A stretch of 64,000 bases of DNA from Micromonospora endolithica (GCF_003626595.1 NZ_RBAK01000003.1:1-64000); one strand, 5' to 3'. Counted from the first letter of the stretch, positions 10,301 through 18,968 are shown. A program made the numbers and translations. Notes: a model not told the origin generated them from the letters alone.

Positions 10301-12467
10301 GCTGCACGCCGCCGCGGTGGAGGCGGACCAGCTACGTGACCTGGTCCGCCGGTTCGCCGAGACCCGCTACGACGAGGGCTACGAACGCGGCGTGCACGAC
10401 CACGACGCCACCGAGATCCTGCGTACGCTGCTGCGCCTGCACGCCGGCGCCGGTCTGCTCCGCTACCCGCCGGCGGCCCGCGCCGCGGCCCAGCTCTTCT
10501 GGCGGTTCGGCACCGACGAGCCGGCCCGCACCGGCTGGACGGCCCGCGCGGCCTCGCTGGCCCGCGCCCGGGACCGGTTCGGTCGCCCGGACCGCGACGC
10601 GACGCCTCACCCGGAGCACGGCGGGCCGGCTGTCGACGGCGACGCGATCGACCGGTTGTCCGCCGAGTTGGCCGCCTCGATCAGCCGGTTCCTCGGGGAC
10701 GCGGGCCTGACCGGGCTGGCCGACGAGGCCGAGCTGGCCGGGGAGTACCTGTTCGAGGAGCTGGCCGTGCCGCCGGCCGGGTTCGTCACCGGGGCCGGGG
10801 CACGGGCCATGCTCGACAAGTTCCGCCGTGCGCTGGGTGGCCCGCAGTCCCGCTCGGCGCGGGAGTTCGACGCCGACCTGCGGGCGCTCGACGCCGACCT
10901 GACCAGCCGGTACCAGCTGGTGCAGGCGTGGCTGACCGCGTTCCTCGCCACCGACGACGGCACCCTGTCCGGCTACGACCTGCCGGAGGCGGTGGCGGTG
11001 GAGCTGTGTGGCACCGGCCTGCCCCGGCACGAGGCGACCGCCACGATGGTGGAGACGGTCGGCGGGCTGCTCGGCGCGCACCCGCGGATCGACGGTTCGG
11101 CCATCACGCTGCGTCTGGACGAGACGCTGGCCCGCACCCGACGTTTCCGTACCGAACAGGTGCCGGCGTACCGGGACTACCAGCGTCGGCGCAACGCCCT
11201 GGTGACGACCGAGCGGGACCGGTTGCGGTTGGCGGAGTACCGGCCGCAGGTGTTCGGCGCCTTCGTCCGCAACCGGCTGCTCGACGAGGTCTACCTGCCG
11301 CTGATCGGTGACAACCTGGCCCGCCAACTCGGCGCGACCGGCGACGCCAAGCGGGTCGACCAGTCCGGCCTGCTGCTGCTGATCTCCCCGCCCGGCTACG
11401 GCAAGACCACCCTGATGGAGTACGTGGCCAGCCGGCTCGGACTGGTCTTCGTGAAGGTCAACGGGCCGGCCCTGGGCTCGGCGGTCACCTCGCTCGACCC
11501 CGCCGACGCGCCCGACGCGGCCGCCCGGCAGGAGGTGGAGAAGATCTCCTTCGCGTTGGAGCTGGGCAACAACGTCCTGCTCTACCTCGACGACATCCAG
11601 CACACCTCCCCGGAGCTGCTGCAAAAGTTCATCTCCCTCTGCGACGGGCAGCGCCGGATGGAAGGCGTGTGGGAGGGCCGGACCCGCACCTACGACCTGC
11701 GGGGCAAACGCTTCGCGGTGTGCATGGCGGGCAACCCGTACACCGAGTCGGGGCAGCGCTTCCGGATCCCGGACATGCTCGCCAACCGGGCCGACGTGTG
11801 GAACCTCGGTGACGTGCTCTCCGGCCGGGAGGAGGTGTTCGCGCTCAGCTACCTGGAGAACGCGCTCACCGCAAATCCGGTGCTGGCGCCGCTGGCCGGC
11901 CGGGACCGGGGCGACCTGGAACTGCTCGTCCGGATGGCGCGCGGGGACGACTCGGTCCGCGCCGACCAGCTCGGCCACCCGTACTCGCCGGTGGAGTTGG
12001 AGCAGGTCGTCTCGGTGCTGCGCAAGCTGCTGCGGGTGCAGCAGGTGGTGCTGGCCAACAACCAGGCGTACATCGCCTCGGCGGCGCAGTCGGACGCCTC
12101 CCGTACCGAACCGCCGTTCCAGCTTCAGGGGTCGTACCGGAACATGAACAAGCTGGCCGAGCGGGTCGTCCCGGTGCTCACCGACGACGAGCTGGAAGCC
12201 GTCATCGACGACCACTACGTCGGCGAGGCGCAGACGCTGGCCGCCGGGGCCGAGGCGAACCTGCTGAAGCTCGCCGAGCTGCGCGGCCGGCTCACCCCGG
12301 AGCAGGCCCGCCGGTGGGCCGAGGTAAAGGACGGCTACCTGCGCGAGAGAGCGCTCGGCGGCGCGTCGGACGATCCGGTCGACCGAGCGGTCGGCGCGCT
12401 CGGCCTGCTCGCCGACCGGGTCGGCGGGGTCGCCGTCGCCATCGACCGCGCCACCGACCGCACCTGA
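7377..12467 (+). CDS. Giant AAA-type 'DNA repair ATPase' of flotillin clusters
   Basis: The protein of about 1,696 residues has no membrane segment. The N-terminal 500 residues are beta-rich, possibly a propeller-like region. The middle (residues 560-1,000) is a long helical/coiled-coil region. An AAA-type ATPase module follows, with Walker A PPGYGKTT near residue 1,338, a Walker B-like VLLYLDDIQHT near 1,405 and a sensor-like VCMAGNPYTESG near 1,450. Proteins of this layout are annotated as DNA repair ATPases, but biochemical evidence is scarce. GTG 7377 overlaps the flotillin TGA by 8 bp; GTG 7359 is an alternative start. The overlap implies co-translation with flotillin. Confidence 0.85.
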   Translation: MSEPVPGTAPVEESAPARPGEETAGLDAGSYEVLRNRLVGQAAELARRAEGLNARRLEVFGSTELRLLSTERIRTEHNCVPRDIVPVGGLMLFGYNVFIGLKPETAVDDVFSLHHFARSRAAGSTDGGATGSVDGDGFRFDAAGPDELPTLLRDPRFQRDFGELYRYYRQTRLLQLRRLDGLLLAVFQTGPRTDDIRVLRWRIGTDGTVAYLDSRGERDHVFPPTHDFEWIETTREDHVLGRHPHISIADEVFVETVGGTLTVKVENNTETGAGVYSEPVDEPLQSLADADVSWARVGPLILLRLRPYKETEWRHLVFNTLTREVIRLDGIGPACQRLPDDHGIIFPGGYHLATGVTRTFDTDVAELEFERVVRSPNGEDVLYVFHARADGRSLLLPYNAIRKEVAAPLPCHGFSIFDDGTLVVFRATSEEPTRVHPMQIWQTPYVSDAYAAAQPAGTGPLERVGNADLVRGISDCLSVARTVDGTSPTTGVYEALIAACARITDHYHWLGEADLGDLRTPLTELRRTAVAVLDEYEKVRALTAQAATEVRESAERIASLSRRARGEAPLTADDWVRQLAGLRQARGHLETLRELRYVDHGRLDELAARLDEELTAAGRRAVNFLSRDDAFTGYQGEVERLAGQAAGIGTVAEAGTVRDELAGRAEGLQTITDVVGGLDIADATVRTGILTRVGEVLGGVNRARALLDNRRRELLEVEGRAGFAAEFALLGQAVTGALAAADTAESCDEQLGRLLLRVEDLESRFGEFDDFLGELATRRTEIYEAFSSRKQALLDDRARRADRLVSSAERIMTSVHRRLTSLGSLDDINTYFAADPMVGKLRSVVDELRTLGDQVRAEELDGRIRAARQEAGRGLRDRLDLYADGGETIRLGRHRFAVNTQPVDVTVVPHDGRMAVAVTGTDYRAPVFDEEFQRTRRFWDQLLVSESPQVYRAEYLATAILATAEVGRDGLGMDALHAAAVEADQLRDLVRRFAETRYDEGYERGVHDHDATEILRTLLRLHAGAGLLRYPPAARAAAQLFWRFGTDEPARTGWTARAASLARARDRFGRPDRDATPHPEHGGPAVDGDAIDRLSAELAASISRFLGDAGLTGLADEAELAGEYLFEELAVPPAGFVTGAGARAMLDKFRRALGGPQSRSAREFDADLRALDADLTSRYQLVQAWLTAFLATDDGTLSGYDLPEAVAVELCGTGLPRHEATATMVETVGGLLGAHPRIDGSAITLRLDETLARTRRFRTEQVPAYRDYQRRRNALVTTERDRLRLAEYRPQVFGAFVRNRLLDEVYLPLIGDNLARQLGATGDAKRVDQSGLLLLISPPGYGKTTLMEYVASRLGLVFVKVNGPALGSAVTSLDPADAPDAAARQEVEKISFALELGNNVLLYLDDIQHTSPELLQKFISLCDGQRRMEGVWEGRTRTYDLRGKRFAVCMAGNPYTESGQRFRIPDMLANRADVWNLGDVLSGREEVFALSYLENALTANPVLAPLAGRDRGDLELLVRMARGDDSVRADQLGHPYSPVELEQVVSVLRKLLRVQQVVLANNQAYIASAAQSDASRTEPPFQLQGSYRNMNKLAERVVPVLTDDELEAVIDDHYVGEAQTLAAGAEANLLKLAELRGRLTPEQARRWAEVKDGYLRERALGGASDDPVDRAVGALGLLADRVGGVAVAIDRATDRT

Positions 12468-12536
12468 GGGGTACGCCTCGAGCAACCCCGGGCCTCCTTG
12501 CCTCCGTTTGAGAAGCGAGGCGAGGAGGTGGCGGGA

Positions 12537-12977
12537 TTGCCTGCCGACATCGAGGGCTACCGCGAATACGTGGCGGCCCGGTTGGAACCGCTGCGCCGTA
12601 CGGCGTATCTGCTCTGCGGTGACTGGCACACGGCGGACGACCTCGTGTCGACGGCGTTGCTCAAGCTACTGCGGCACTGGCGGCGGGTGTCCATGATGGA
12701 CCACCCGGATGCCTGGGTGCGACGTACCCTCCTGCGGGTCTGGCTCGACGAATGTCGGCGCCCGTGGCGACGCGAGGCTTCGTGGGCGGACGTCCCCGAC
12801 GCCGTCGTCCGCTCCAGCAGCGAGGGTACGGCGGACCGGTTGACCCTCCTCGCACTGCTGGCCGAGCTGCCGCCGCGCCGCCGCGCGGTGTTGGTGCTGC
12901 GGTACTTCTGCGATCTGTCCGTCGAGGAGACCGCGCGTGAGCTGGGCTGCACCACCGGCACTGTCAAGAATCGTTAG
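12537..12977 (+). pseudogene. SigE-family ECF sigma factor, 3'-truncated by element insertion
   Basis: This is the left part of an ECF sigma factor of the actinomycete SigE family. The sigma-2 region (YREYVAARLEPLRRTAYLLC, DDLVSTALLKLLRHW) and most of sigma-4 (LPPRRRAVLVLRYFCDLSVE, ETARELGCTTGTVK) are present. The frame then runs into NR-stop exactly where the recognition helix should continue as KSQ. The continuation, KSQSARAIETLRGHL, is found at 54191-54280. TTG 12537 is chosen because AGGAGG lies 8 bp before it; GTG 12528 is possible. Without the end of region 4.2 the product should not bind -35 elements normally. Confidence 0.9.
12956..12975. other. Left attachment junction (attL)
   Basis: The sigma factor reading frame leaves its family sequence here. 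Aligned by codon, left ACTGTCAAGA (12960-12969) and right ACCGTGAAGA (54185-54194) share the block AAGA plus neighbouring AC and GT. The integrase start is only 60 bp downstream, as is usual for large serine integrases next to their own site. The exact crossover dinucleotide cannot be fixed from one junction pair alone. Confidence 0.75.
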
Positions 12978-13028
12978 AAGCTATGGTCGATGTTGCCGAC
13001 ACGAACGTCGATCTAGGGGGACGGTCTG

Positions 13029-14591
13029 ATGGTACGGCGTAAGGCCCGGTCGGGGAACCAGGGCCGGTTCAACAGCAAGGACGCCCTGCTGGCCGGTGGC
13101 GTAGAGGTGCGGGCGTTGCGGTATCAGCGCGCGAGTCAGGACAAGAAGGAACAGGGCAAGAGCGTCCACGACCAGGGAGTGCTCAACCTGGCGGAGATCA
13201 CGAAGCGGTCCTGGGCGGATGCGGGGTCGTTCACGGACAACCATCGCTCGGCGAGCCGGCGTGCGACAAAGGAGCGCGAGCAGTTCGAGTTGTTGATCGA
13301 GCAGATCCTCGCCGGCAAGGGTGACGTGCTGGTGGTCTGGGAGATCTCCCGCAAGGAACGTGACCTCGCGGTGTTCGTGAAGATCCGGGACATGTGCCAC
13401 GAGGTCGGTCTCAACTTCTGGCTGGTCGGTGGGGTGCTGTACGACCTGCGAGACAAGAACGACCGGATGATGCTCGGCTTTCAGGCCGTACAGGCAGAGT
13501 GGATGGCCGACTCGATCCGCGACAACGTGCTGCGCGGCATCGTCGGCGCTGCCGAAGCCGGGCGTCCGCACGGGAAAATCACCTACGGGTACCGGCGGAT
13601 CTACGACCAGCGCACCAGAGCACTCCTGCGTCAGGAGCCCGACACCGAGATCCGCACGGCCGTGGCGGCCGACGGAACCGTGACGGAGTACTCGCACGCT
13701 CAGGTGGTGCGGGACAACTTCCGCAAGATCTCCGAAGGCATGCCCCTCACCGTTCGCGAGGCCGAACTCAACCGGCTCAACATTCCTGCCTCGCAGGGCG
13801 GGATCTGGCGGCGCGGGATTCTGCGCAAGCAGGTGATGAACCCGGCGTACATCGGCAAGCGGGTGCTGCGCGGGGAGATCGTCGGCGACGGCATCTGGCC
13901 CGCCCTGGTCGAGGAGGAGACGTACTGGTCGGTGGTGCGGATGCTGGGCGATCCGTCGCGGACGACGACACGTCCCGCTCGTGCGGTGCATCTGCTGTCG
14001 TACATTGTGCGCTGCGGGGTGTGCGACGGGCCGTTGTCGTCGCAGCGGCTCAACCGGCACGGCTGGGACGGGCAGGTGTACTCGTGCCTGCACAAGCGGT
14101 GCGCCGCGGTGAAGGCCGAGTTCTTGGACGAGTACGTGCAGCGCACCGTGGTGGCGTGGCTGTCCCGTCCCGACGTCTACGACATCCTCACCGCCGCCAG
14201 CGCCAGCGACGAGGAGGTCGCCCACGCCCGCGCCGAAGCGCAGAGGCTGCGCGGGGAGTTGGAGGAGTGGCGCAAGCTGGGTGAGGAGGGCGAGGTCACC
14301 GCGATCGCCTACGCCCGCGCCGAGAAAGGCCTGCTGGCGCAGATCGCCGAGCACGAGCGACGCGCCGCCGACGCGGGGATCCCCGCCGTGCTGCGCGGAC
14401 GCATCGGTGACCAGGCGGTGCAGGCGTGGCAGGAACTCGGCGACGACATCCCGGTCAAGCGGGAGATCATCCGCCTCGTCGCTGACATCAAACTCCTGCG
14501 CGCCGGGTTCAAGGGCGAACGGCGCACCTTCGGCCGCCACCGCCTCGACTGGACCTGGAAGTTCGGCCCGCAGGATGAGCAGGCGGTTTAG
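13029..14591 (+). CDS. Large serine recombinase (element integrase)
   Basis: The 520-residue site-specific recombinase has an N-terminal resolvase domain with the catalytic motif YQRASQDKKE (Ser near residue 34) and the Arg-containing SRKERD segment. The recombinase domain lies in the middle (GKITYGYRRIYD, RRGILRKQVMNPAYIGKRVL). A zinc ribbon follows (CGVCDGPLSSQ, then YSCLHKRC), then a helical coiled-coil tail. Length and order match phage- and AICE-type serine integrases that need no host factor for integration. It is encoded 60 bp inside the left junction and is followed by a strong hairpin at 14615-14646. A decayed relative of residues 70-110 is present at 18410-18520. Confidence 0.95.
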   Translation: MVRRKARSGNQGRFNSKDALLAGGVEVRALRYQRASQDKKEQGKSVHDQGVLNLAEITKRSWADAGSFTDNHRSASRRATKEREQFELLIEQILAGKGDVLVVWEISRKERDLAVFVKIRDMCHEVGLNFWLVGGVLYDLRDKNDRMMLGFQAVQAEWMADSIRDNVLRGIVGAAEAGRPHGKITYGYRRIYDQRTRALLRQEPDTEIRTAVAADGTVTEYSHAQVVRDNFRKISEGMPLTVREAELNRLNIPASQGGIWRRGILRKQVMNPAYIGKRVLRGEIVGDGIWPALVEEETYWSVVRMLGDPSRTTTRPARAVHLLSYIVRCGVCDGPLSSQRLNRHGWDGQVYSCLHKRCAAVKAEFLDEYVQRTVVAWLSRPDVYDILTAASASDEEVAHARAEAQRLRGELEEWRKLGEEGEVTAIAYARAEKGLLAQIAEHERRAADAGIPAVLRGRIGDQAVQAWQELGDDIPVKREIIRLVADIKLLRAGFKGERRTFGRHRLDWTWKFGPQDEQAV

Positions 14592-14614
14592 GTGTCCGGC
14601 GCGGTCGATCGGTT

Positions 14615-14646
14615 CTGCCGCCCGTCCAACAAAGGGCGGGCGGCAG
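14615..14646 (+). terminator. Hairpin terminator after the integrase gene
   Basis: A perfect 10-bp stem CTGCCGCCCG / CGGGCGGCAG with a 12-nt loop lies 24 bp after the integrase stop codon. No U-tract follows, which is usual for actinomycete terminators. It sits between the integrase and the oppositely oriented lysyl-oxidase-like gene, so it could serve both strands. Confidence 0.75.
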
Positions 14647-14745
14647 CGCGTATGGCGAAGGGCATGTCGAGCTCGGCGGATTTGGTCGCTTACTGACCGA
14701 GTAGTAGATAGCCGGGCACGACTCATCCGCCGAGGGTGGAGCTGT

Positions 14746-16222
14746 TTATCTGTCGATCCGACCGACTGGCGGCACCTCCACGGTGCGCGCGCCGGGTTCT
14801 CCTCCGAGCAGGACCGGTCGGAGTGATTTGTTGTTGGCCGTATCTGTCTCGTGCAGGGAACGGTCAGGGTTGGCCGTTATCTCGATCATGTAGGCGCCAT
14901 TCGGCAAGTCGCTGATGTCGAAGGATTGGCCGGGAAGATACTGCGCGTAGGTGTCGCCAGAACCGATGTCGAGAACCTGCCGTATCCCCAAGGACGTCTG
15001 TTCTCCGCAGGACGTGTGAAGGTCGCTGTTGGTGGGCTGCCAATTCGCGCGCGGGACGGTGTAGTCGATCGCGTCGGTGTTGGCAAGGCAGAACGCCTCC
15101 TTTCCGCTGCGTATGGCAATCTTTCCGGCAGCGTCGAGGAGCCTGTACTGGGCGAAGTCGGTGAAGTGCCAGTGTTCATGGCCGTCGCGATTGTCCCATT
15201 CCATGGTCCCGACCGGCGCGTATCCTACCTGGCGGCCGCGATCGTCGTAAAAGTATTGGTAGGCGTCCATCAGGTCCTCGCCGCTGCGACGGTAGCCGTC
15301 GACCACGAGCGGGGATGTTCCGGCAGCCCATATGGTGGCGCTGAAGGACAGGTAGTCCGTTCTGACTTCTTGTGATTCTTGTCGACTTGTTGTGCTGATG
15401 GCCCAAGCCGGCAGGGGGGCGGAGGTCAGGCTTGTAACGTTTTGGGATCATGCTTGTGCCAGATGGAGGCTGAGCGCTGAGGGCAGGTTCGGCACGTGGA
15501 GGTACGGTTCGTAGGCTTCGCTGGCTATCTTGTATTGTGCTGATGTTGACCGCAACGGTCGCGGTGGCAGAGCCGGGTGGGATGTCGAAGACGTCACGGT
15601 ACATCTGGTTCACTGATATATCGGCGTGGTATTGGCCGTCTGGCAGCTCGATCTGGGCGCGTTGCCACCATGGCGCCCCCGCCGGTGTGCTCCAGCCGGA
15701 TTGGATGCCCCAGACAGCGCCGAGGGTGAAGGGGTGCGTGGGGCAGTTCAGGGGGTAAGGCGACTTGTCTGGCGCGTCTGATGTCGTTCGCGTCCCCCCG
15801 CTGTTCGGGCAGAAATCCTCGTTGCGGTCGAAGACCACCTCTCCGGCAGCGTTCCGAAGAGTAACGTGCGTGAAGTTCTTCAATGCTGAGAAGTCTGTTA
15901 CGACACCAGGCGGCAATACAGCCAGTCGTTTTCCCCGCCGGGTATGGATGACTTGTGTTGCCTCCAGGGGATCGGCATAGGAATCGCGATTGATTCGCAC
16001 CTCGAAGGGTGCGTTGTCGGCGACGATGTGGGTGCCGAACTCAAGCCGTGTCGGCTCACCCGCATAGTGACGGAGTGTAATCGATTCGGCGGCGGCCGTC
16101 AGGCGTAGGTGAGGCTGAGCGCCAGCAGAGGAGGGAGATTCTGCATGTGCTACTGCCGGAGCCGCCGCTACAAACGTCGCGGTACTCAGCGCCACCAGGC
16201 GCAGCTTGCTGTGGTGCAGCAT
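14746..16222 (-). pseudogene. Secreted lysyl-oxidase-family protein, frameshifted
   Basis: Two reading frames together encode one exported protein of about 490 residues. The first part (start 16222) opens with a signal peptide (RLVALSTATFVAAAPAVAHA). The second part carries the copper-ligand signature of the family, DGHEHWHFTDFAQYRLLDA. The join falls in a G6 run on the + strand at 15414-15419: with one base fewer the frames fuse as LRPLPAWAISTTSRQ. Lysyl oxidases oxidise lysine side chains using copper and a quinone cofactor, but bacterial members are poorly studied. The gene is either inactivated by one inserted base, phase-variable at this run, or intact with a sequencing error. Confidence 0.8.
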
Positions 16223-16334
16223 GTCGGTGACCGCTCCCTACTAGGCGTCTGCAGCTAATGAACGGATGTGCCTATCGCGCGCTGACGGGTCGGTCGGAAG
16301 GCGCAAGGACCATCGGCGCGGATTCGTCCGATGC

Positions 16335-16378
16335 CCGCCCGCGTTTCTCAGGTGGGTGTGGCCGAGAAACGCGGGCGG
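16335..16378 (+). terminator. Strong hairpin with a 15-bp perfect stem
   Basis: CCGCCCGCGTTTCTC pairs perfectly with GAGAAACGCGGGCGG across a 14-nt loop. It lies between the 5' end of the lysyl-oxidase-like gene and the 3' end of the small secreted protein gene, both on the minus strand. It therefore probably ends transcription of the latter. Confidence 0.75.
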
Positions 16379-16445
16379 ATCACACAGCGTTGAGCGTCGT
16401 CACGCTACGGGCGTTGATCAAGCGATGGCGCTTGAGTTTGTTGTG

Positions 16446-16812
16446 CTACTGGCACTTGAGGTCGCTGTCGCCTCCATCGGCGCTGTATGCGTAGGCCTCA
16501 GTGCAGTATGTCTTTCCGAGGAAGGCCGCCTTGTAGTAGTAGGGCGTCGCATAGGTGCCGCCATTGAAGGAACTGCTGTGGCCGTCGATGTATGTGCCGC
16601 CGACTTGTCCGGAGGTTGCACTGCCAGTTCACGGTGACCCCGGATCGCCAGCCGGTGAACTGGCACTTGTAGGAGATCTTGCCGGTGATGGAGTCGTACG
16701 CCGGTCGGATGGCCGACGACGAGCCGGGCTCGTAGGCTAGAGCCGGAGAAGGTACGGCTGCGGTGGTGAGGCACACGGCCACGAAGGCAGTCGCGACAAA
16801 ACGACGAATCAT
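16446..16812 (-). pseudogene. Small secreted cysteine-containing protein, frameshifted
   Basis: ATG 16812 opens a signal peptide (FVATAFVAVCLTTAAVPSPALA) and a short mature domain beginning YEPGSSSAIRPAYDS. After VNWQC the annotated frame turns into Arg/His-rich nonsense. Removing one C (the GG at 16614-16615 on the + strand) restores a natural sequence, NSGQVGGTYIDGHSSSFNGG, continuing to a Cys-containing end and a stop at 16446. The repaired mature protein would be about 95 residues with four cysteines, consistent with two disulfides. I do not recognise the family. It is the second exported protein in 2 kb broken by one extra base. Confidence 0.65.
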
Positions 16813-17370
16813 GGTGGTCTCCAATTCCGCTCTGATAAATCGAATCCGCACCCACTCCGCGAGGGCAGGCTCATCGGCGAGGACCGTGACGGTTTCGGTA
16901 GCTGACCAGGCACGGCGAATTCCATAAGTCTGTCTCGTTACGCAAGGGCGCGACCACTCCTCGGCAAAGTCGAGGGCGGCTGGAAACGGTACTGATGGAG
17001 GAAGTGAATGCGATGCCGGCCCCAGAAACCTATGCGGCTCGCGGGTAGCCCGGTGTCGCAATGACGCTGAGATCCTTTCCCCGTCGGACCCTACGTGATG
17101 ACGTCATCGCTGTTGGTTCACTCTTGCACGGACATAGCCTGCTGTCCATACCTCAGATGGAACTTCCGCAACGTGAAAGATCGCAGCTCGAACCTGCTGC
17201 GGCTATTCAAGATTCACAGTGACGACAGCCTCGGACGAAGGAAGCGGACCCCTCCGAGTTCCGACTGTCGGCCCTGCCTGCATCGCGCTGAAGATCCTGA
17301 GGCTAATCGCGAAGTTTGGCAGAACACTGGAGGGACCCGGCTGCGTGTACCTTCTCGACGACAGTCGAGT
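16813..17370. other. Gene-poor stretch upstream of the small secreted protein
   Basis: No convincing coding region is seen. A minus-strand frame extends from the secreted protein gene up to 17061, but its composition (MRHRATREPHRFLGPAS...) is not protein-like and the signal peptide places the true start at 16812. The stretch probably holds the promoter of that gene and the 3' trailer of the next. Base composition is visibly more AT-rich than in the flanking chromosome. Confidence 0.5.
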
Positions 17371-17907
17371 TCATCCGAGCAGTGAGCCCGCGAATTGTCC
17401 ATTGTAGCGCTCAGCTAGCTGGGTCAGCTGCCGAACTCGCAAGTCGAAGCCGGGTTCGGGTGCGGCTTCGGGAAATGTTGCTATCGCTCGAAAGTGTAGG
17501 CCCGGTGTGGGACCGACGCCCTCAGTCGGCGTGTCCTCCTGGCCGGCAGTGACACGGAGATCGGTGCTCAACGCCCCTAGGCCGGACAACGCGGCTAGGC
17601 ATGACGTCGCCGACTCAGCGGTCGGCAGGTCAACGAAGTAGCTCGTCTGGCGTGGCGTGTCGGGCGGATACTCCTCGCCATGCCCCATGGCCCAATGCAA
17701 CCGCTGGGTTAGATCGTGCAGCAAGATGCTGAGATCACCCGTAGAGGCTGCACGCTCTAGCGCCCCGCGGTTCATCAACCGCCTGATGATCCGGTCAGAA
17801 ATGTCCGTCGGCAGATCACCCGCCAGGAGCAGCCCGTGAAGCGTCGCGCCGATGCCCAGCATTGCGGCCAGGTCCGACTGTCGCAGTGAACGGACGCGGG
17901 GGTCCAT
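17371..17907 (-). CDS. Hypothetical protein
   Basis: A 178-residue reading frame gives a plausible soluble protein: a helical N-terminal half (LRQSDLAAMLGIGATLHGLL, RIIRRLMNRGALERAAST) and a more mixed C-terminal half. I recognise no family. There is no signal peptide or membrane segment. ATG 17907 lacks a strong ribosome-binding site. The gene stands alone, oriented like the two secreted-protein genes, 560 bp away from them. It could be a genuine accessory gene; part of the confidence is withheld because the region on both sides is decayed. Confidence 0.5.
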   Translation of the reverse strand: MDPRVRSLRQSDLAAMLGIGATLHGLLLAGDLPTDISDRIIRRLMNRGALERAASTGDLSILLHDLTQRLHWAMGHGEEYPPDTPRQTSYFVDLPTAESATSCLAALSGLGALSTDLRVTAGQEDTPTEGVGPTPGLHFRAIATFPEAAPEPGFDLRVRQLTQLAERYNGQFAGSLLG

Positions 17908-18144
17908 GTGGCGTACGTTACCCGCGACGGTTGGTGGCCGCTATGCCTGGGTGTGATTGCGCCTGAGGCCGCGGTGGTCGACAGCAACCGGTCGTGCCGC
18001 AAGTCTCATCCACTGATGCAGCACTGCGGAGACCGGAAGTCACAGAGACCCCTTGACCTATCGAGAGAGGCGAGGCTCGATCGTGTCTGCAGCCCGTCCG
18101 CTACAGAGCGGGCGGCGTGATCCGTAGACCAAGGGCTTCGCTTG

Positions 18145-18400
18145 CGATCCGCGAACGACCCAGCACCCCGACCGTGTCGCCGCCACCCCCCCCATCAGCC
18201 GAACGAGCACGCAACTACCGTGACCGGCAAAACGCCGAACAGCGGGGCGTGTGCGCTGCCGCTCGCGCTGCCCGCTGCGCGATGACCTTGGCTCGTGCTC
18301 CACACAGGACCGCACCGCCTGTGGCTGTGTTGCCGTAGGTGACTCCCCCGAGCGTGGATTGGCCGGCTGGTTCACCGCACGGTTCGGCTCCTGTGCCGCA
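18145..18400 (+). pseudogene. Decayed duplicate of the gene at 18591
   Basis: Translated pieces RGVCAAARAARCAMTLARAP and GLAGWFT closely match RGMCAAARAARRAMTVSRAP and GFAGWFT in the protein at 18591-18968. The nucleotide sequence around 18147 (GCGAACGACCCAGCACC) also matches that around 18597. The copy has lost an internal segment and changes frame. Together with the recombinase scrap that follows, it marks an old duplication or insertion. Confidence 0.6.
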
Positions 18401-18409
18401 CTGGTCACC

Positions 18410-18520
18410 TCTTCACGGACAACTACCGCTCGGCGAGCTGCCGCGCCACCAAGGAGCGCGAGCAGTTCGAGTTGCTGATCGAGCAGATCCTCGCGGGTGA
18501 GGGTGACGTGTTGACCTAGG
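18410..18520 (+). pseudogene. Fragment of a second serine recombinase gene
   Basis: The translation FTDNYRSASCRATKEREQFE, continuing LLIEQILAGEGDVLT-stop, matches integrase residues at about 70-110 (FTDNHRSASRRATKEREQFE...). No flanking recombinase sequence remains on either side. This is either a scar of an earlier element at the same locus or a gene-conversion remnant. Confidence 0.8.
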
Positions 18521-18590
18521 CGGATGCTGAGTCAGGAGCTGCGGAGAGCGACTTGACCTGCGGACACCATCGACGGAAGGTGTTCAGGCT

Positions 18591-18968
18591 GTGCCACGCG
18601 AACGACTCAGCACCCTGGCCGTGCTGCCCGACGATGTCACCGATCCGCTGTTGTGGCGGCTGGCCTTCGACGTCGCCTCCGCGCACCAACCCGACGAGCG
18701 CGGCGACTGCCGCAACCTGCAGTGTCACGGGCAGCGCGGCATGTGTGCCGCCGCTCGCGCCGCCCGCCGCGCGATGACCGTGTCGCGGGCTCCGCAGATG
18801 ACCGTGCCGCAGTCGGTCCCCGCTCGGGGCCGCGCTGCCGGGGACGGCTTGTCCCGGCGTGGTTTCGCCGGCTGGTTCACGGTGGGATCCCCAGCCGAGA
18901 CGATGCGACGGGTTAGCGGTCCGGGTCCGCTGCCGCACCTGCCGGCTCCACGGCGCGAGGTGGCGTGA
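18591..18968 (+). CDS. Hypothetical Arg/Ala-rich protein
   Basis: GTG 18591, preceded by GGAAGG at suitable distance, opens a 125-residue frame. The N-terminal half looks like a real protein (LAVLPDDVTDPLLWRLAFDV, DCRNLQCHGQRGMCAAARAA), with three cysteines that could bind a metal. The C-terminal third is low-complexity and less convincing. A decayed copy lies 450 bp upstream. Function unknown. Confidence 0.5.
   Translation: MPRERLSTLAVLPDDVTDPLLWRLAFDVASAHQPDERGDCRNLQCHGQRGMCAAARAARRAMTVSRAPQMTVPQSVPARGRAAGDGLSRRGFAGWFTVGSPAETMRRVSGPGPLPHLPAPRREVA

Noticed and set aside
10332-12629. 765-residue minus-strand frame opposite the giant ATPase
   Set aside because: Antisense shadow of a gene with clear Walker motifs; no recognisable domain or ribosome-binding site.
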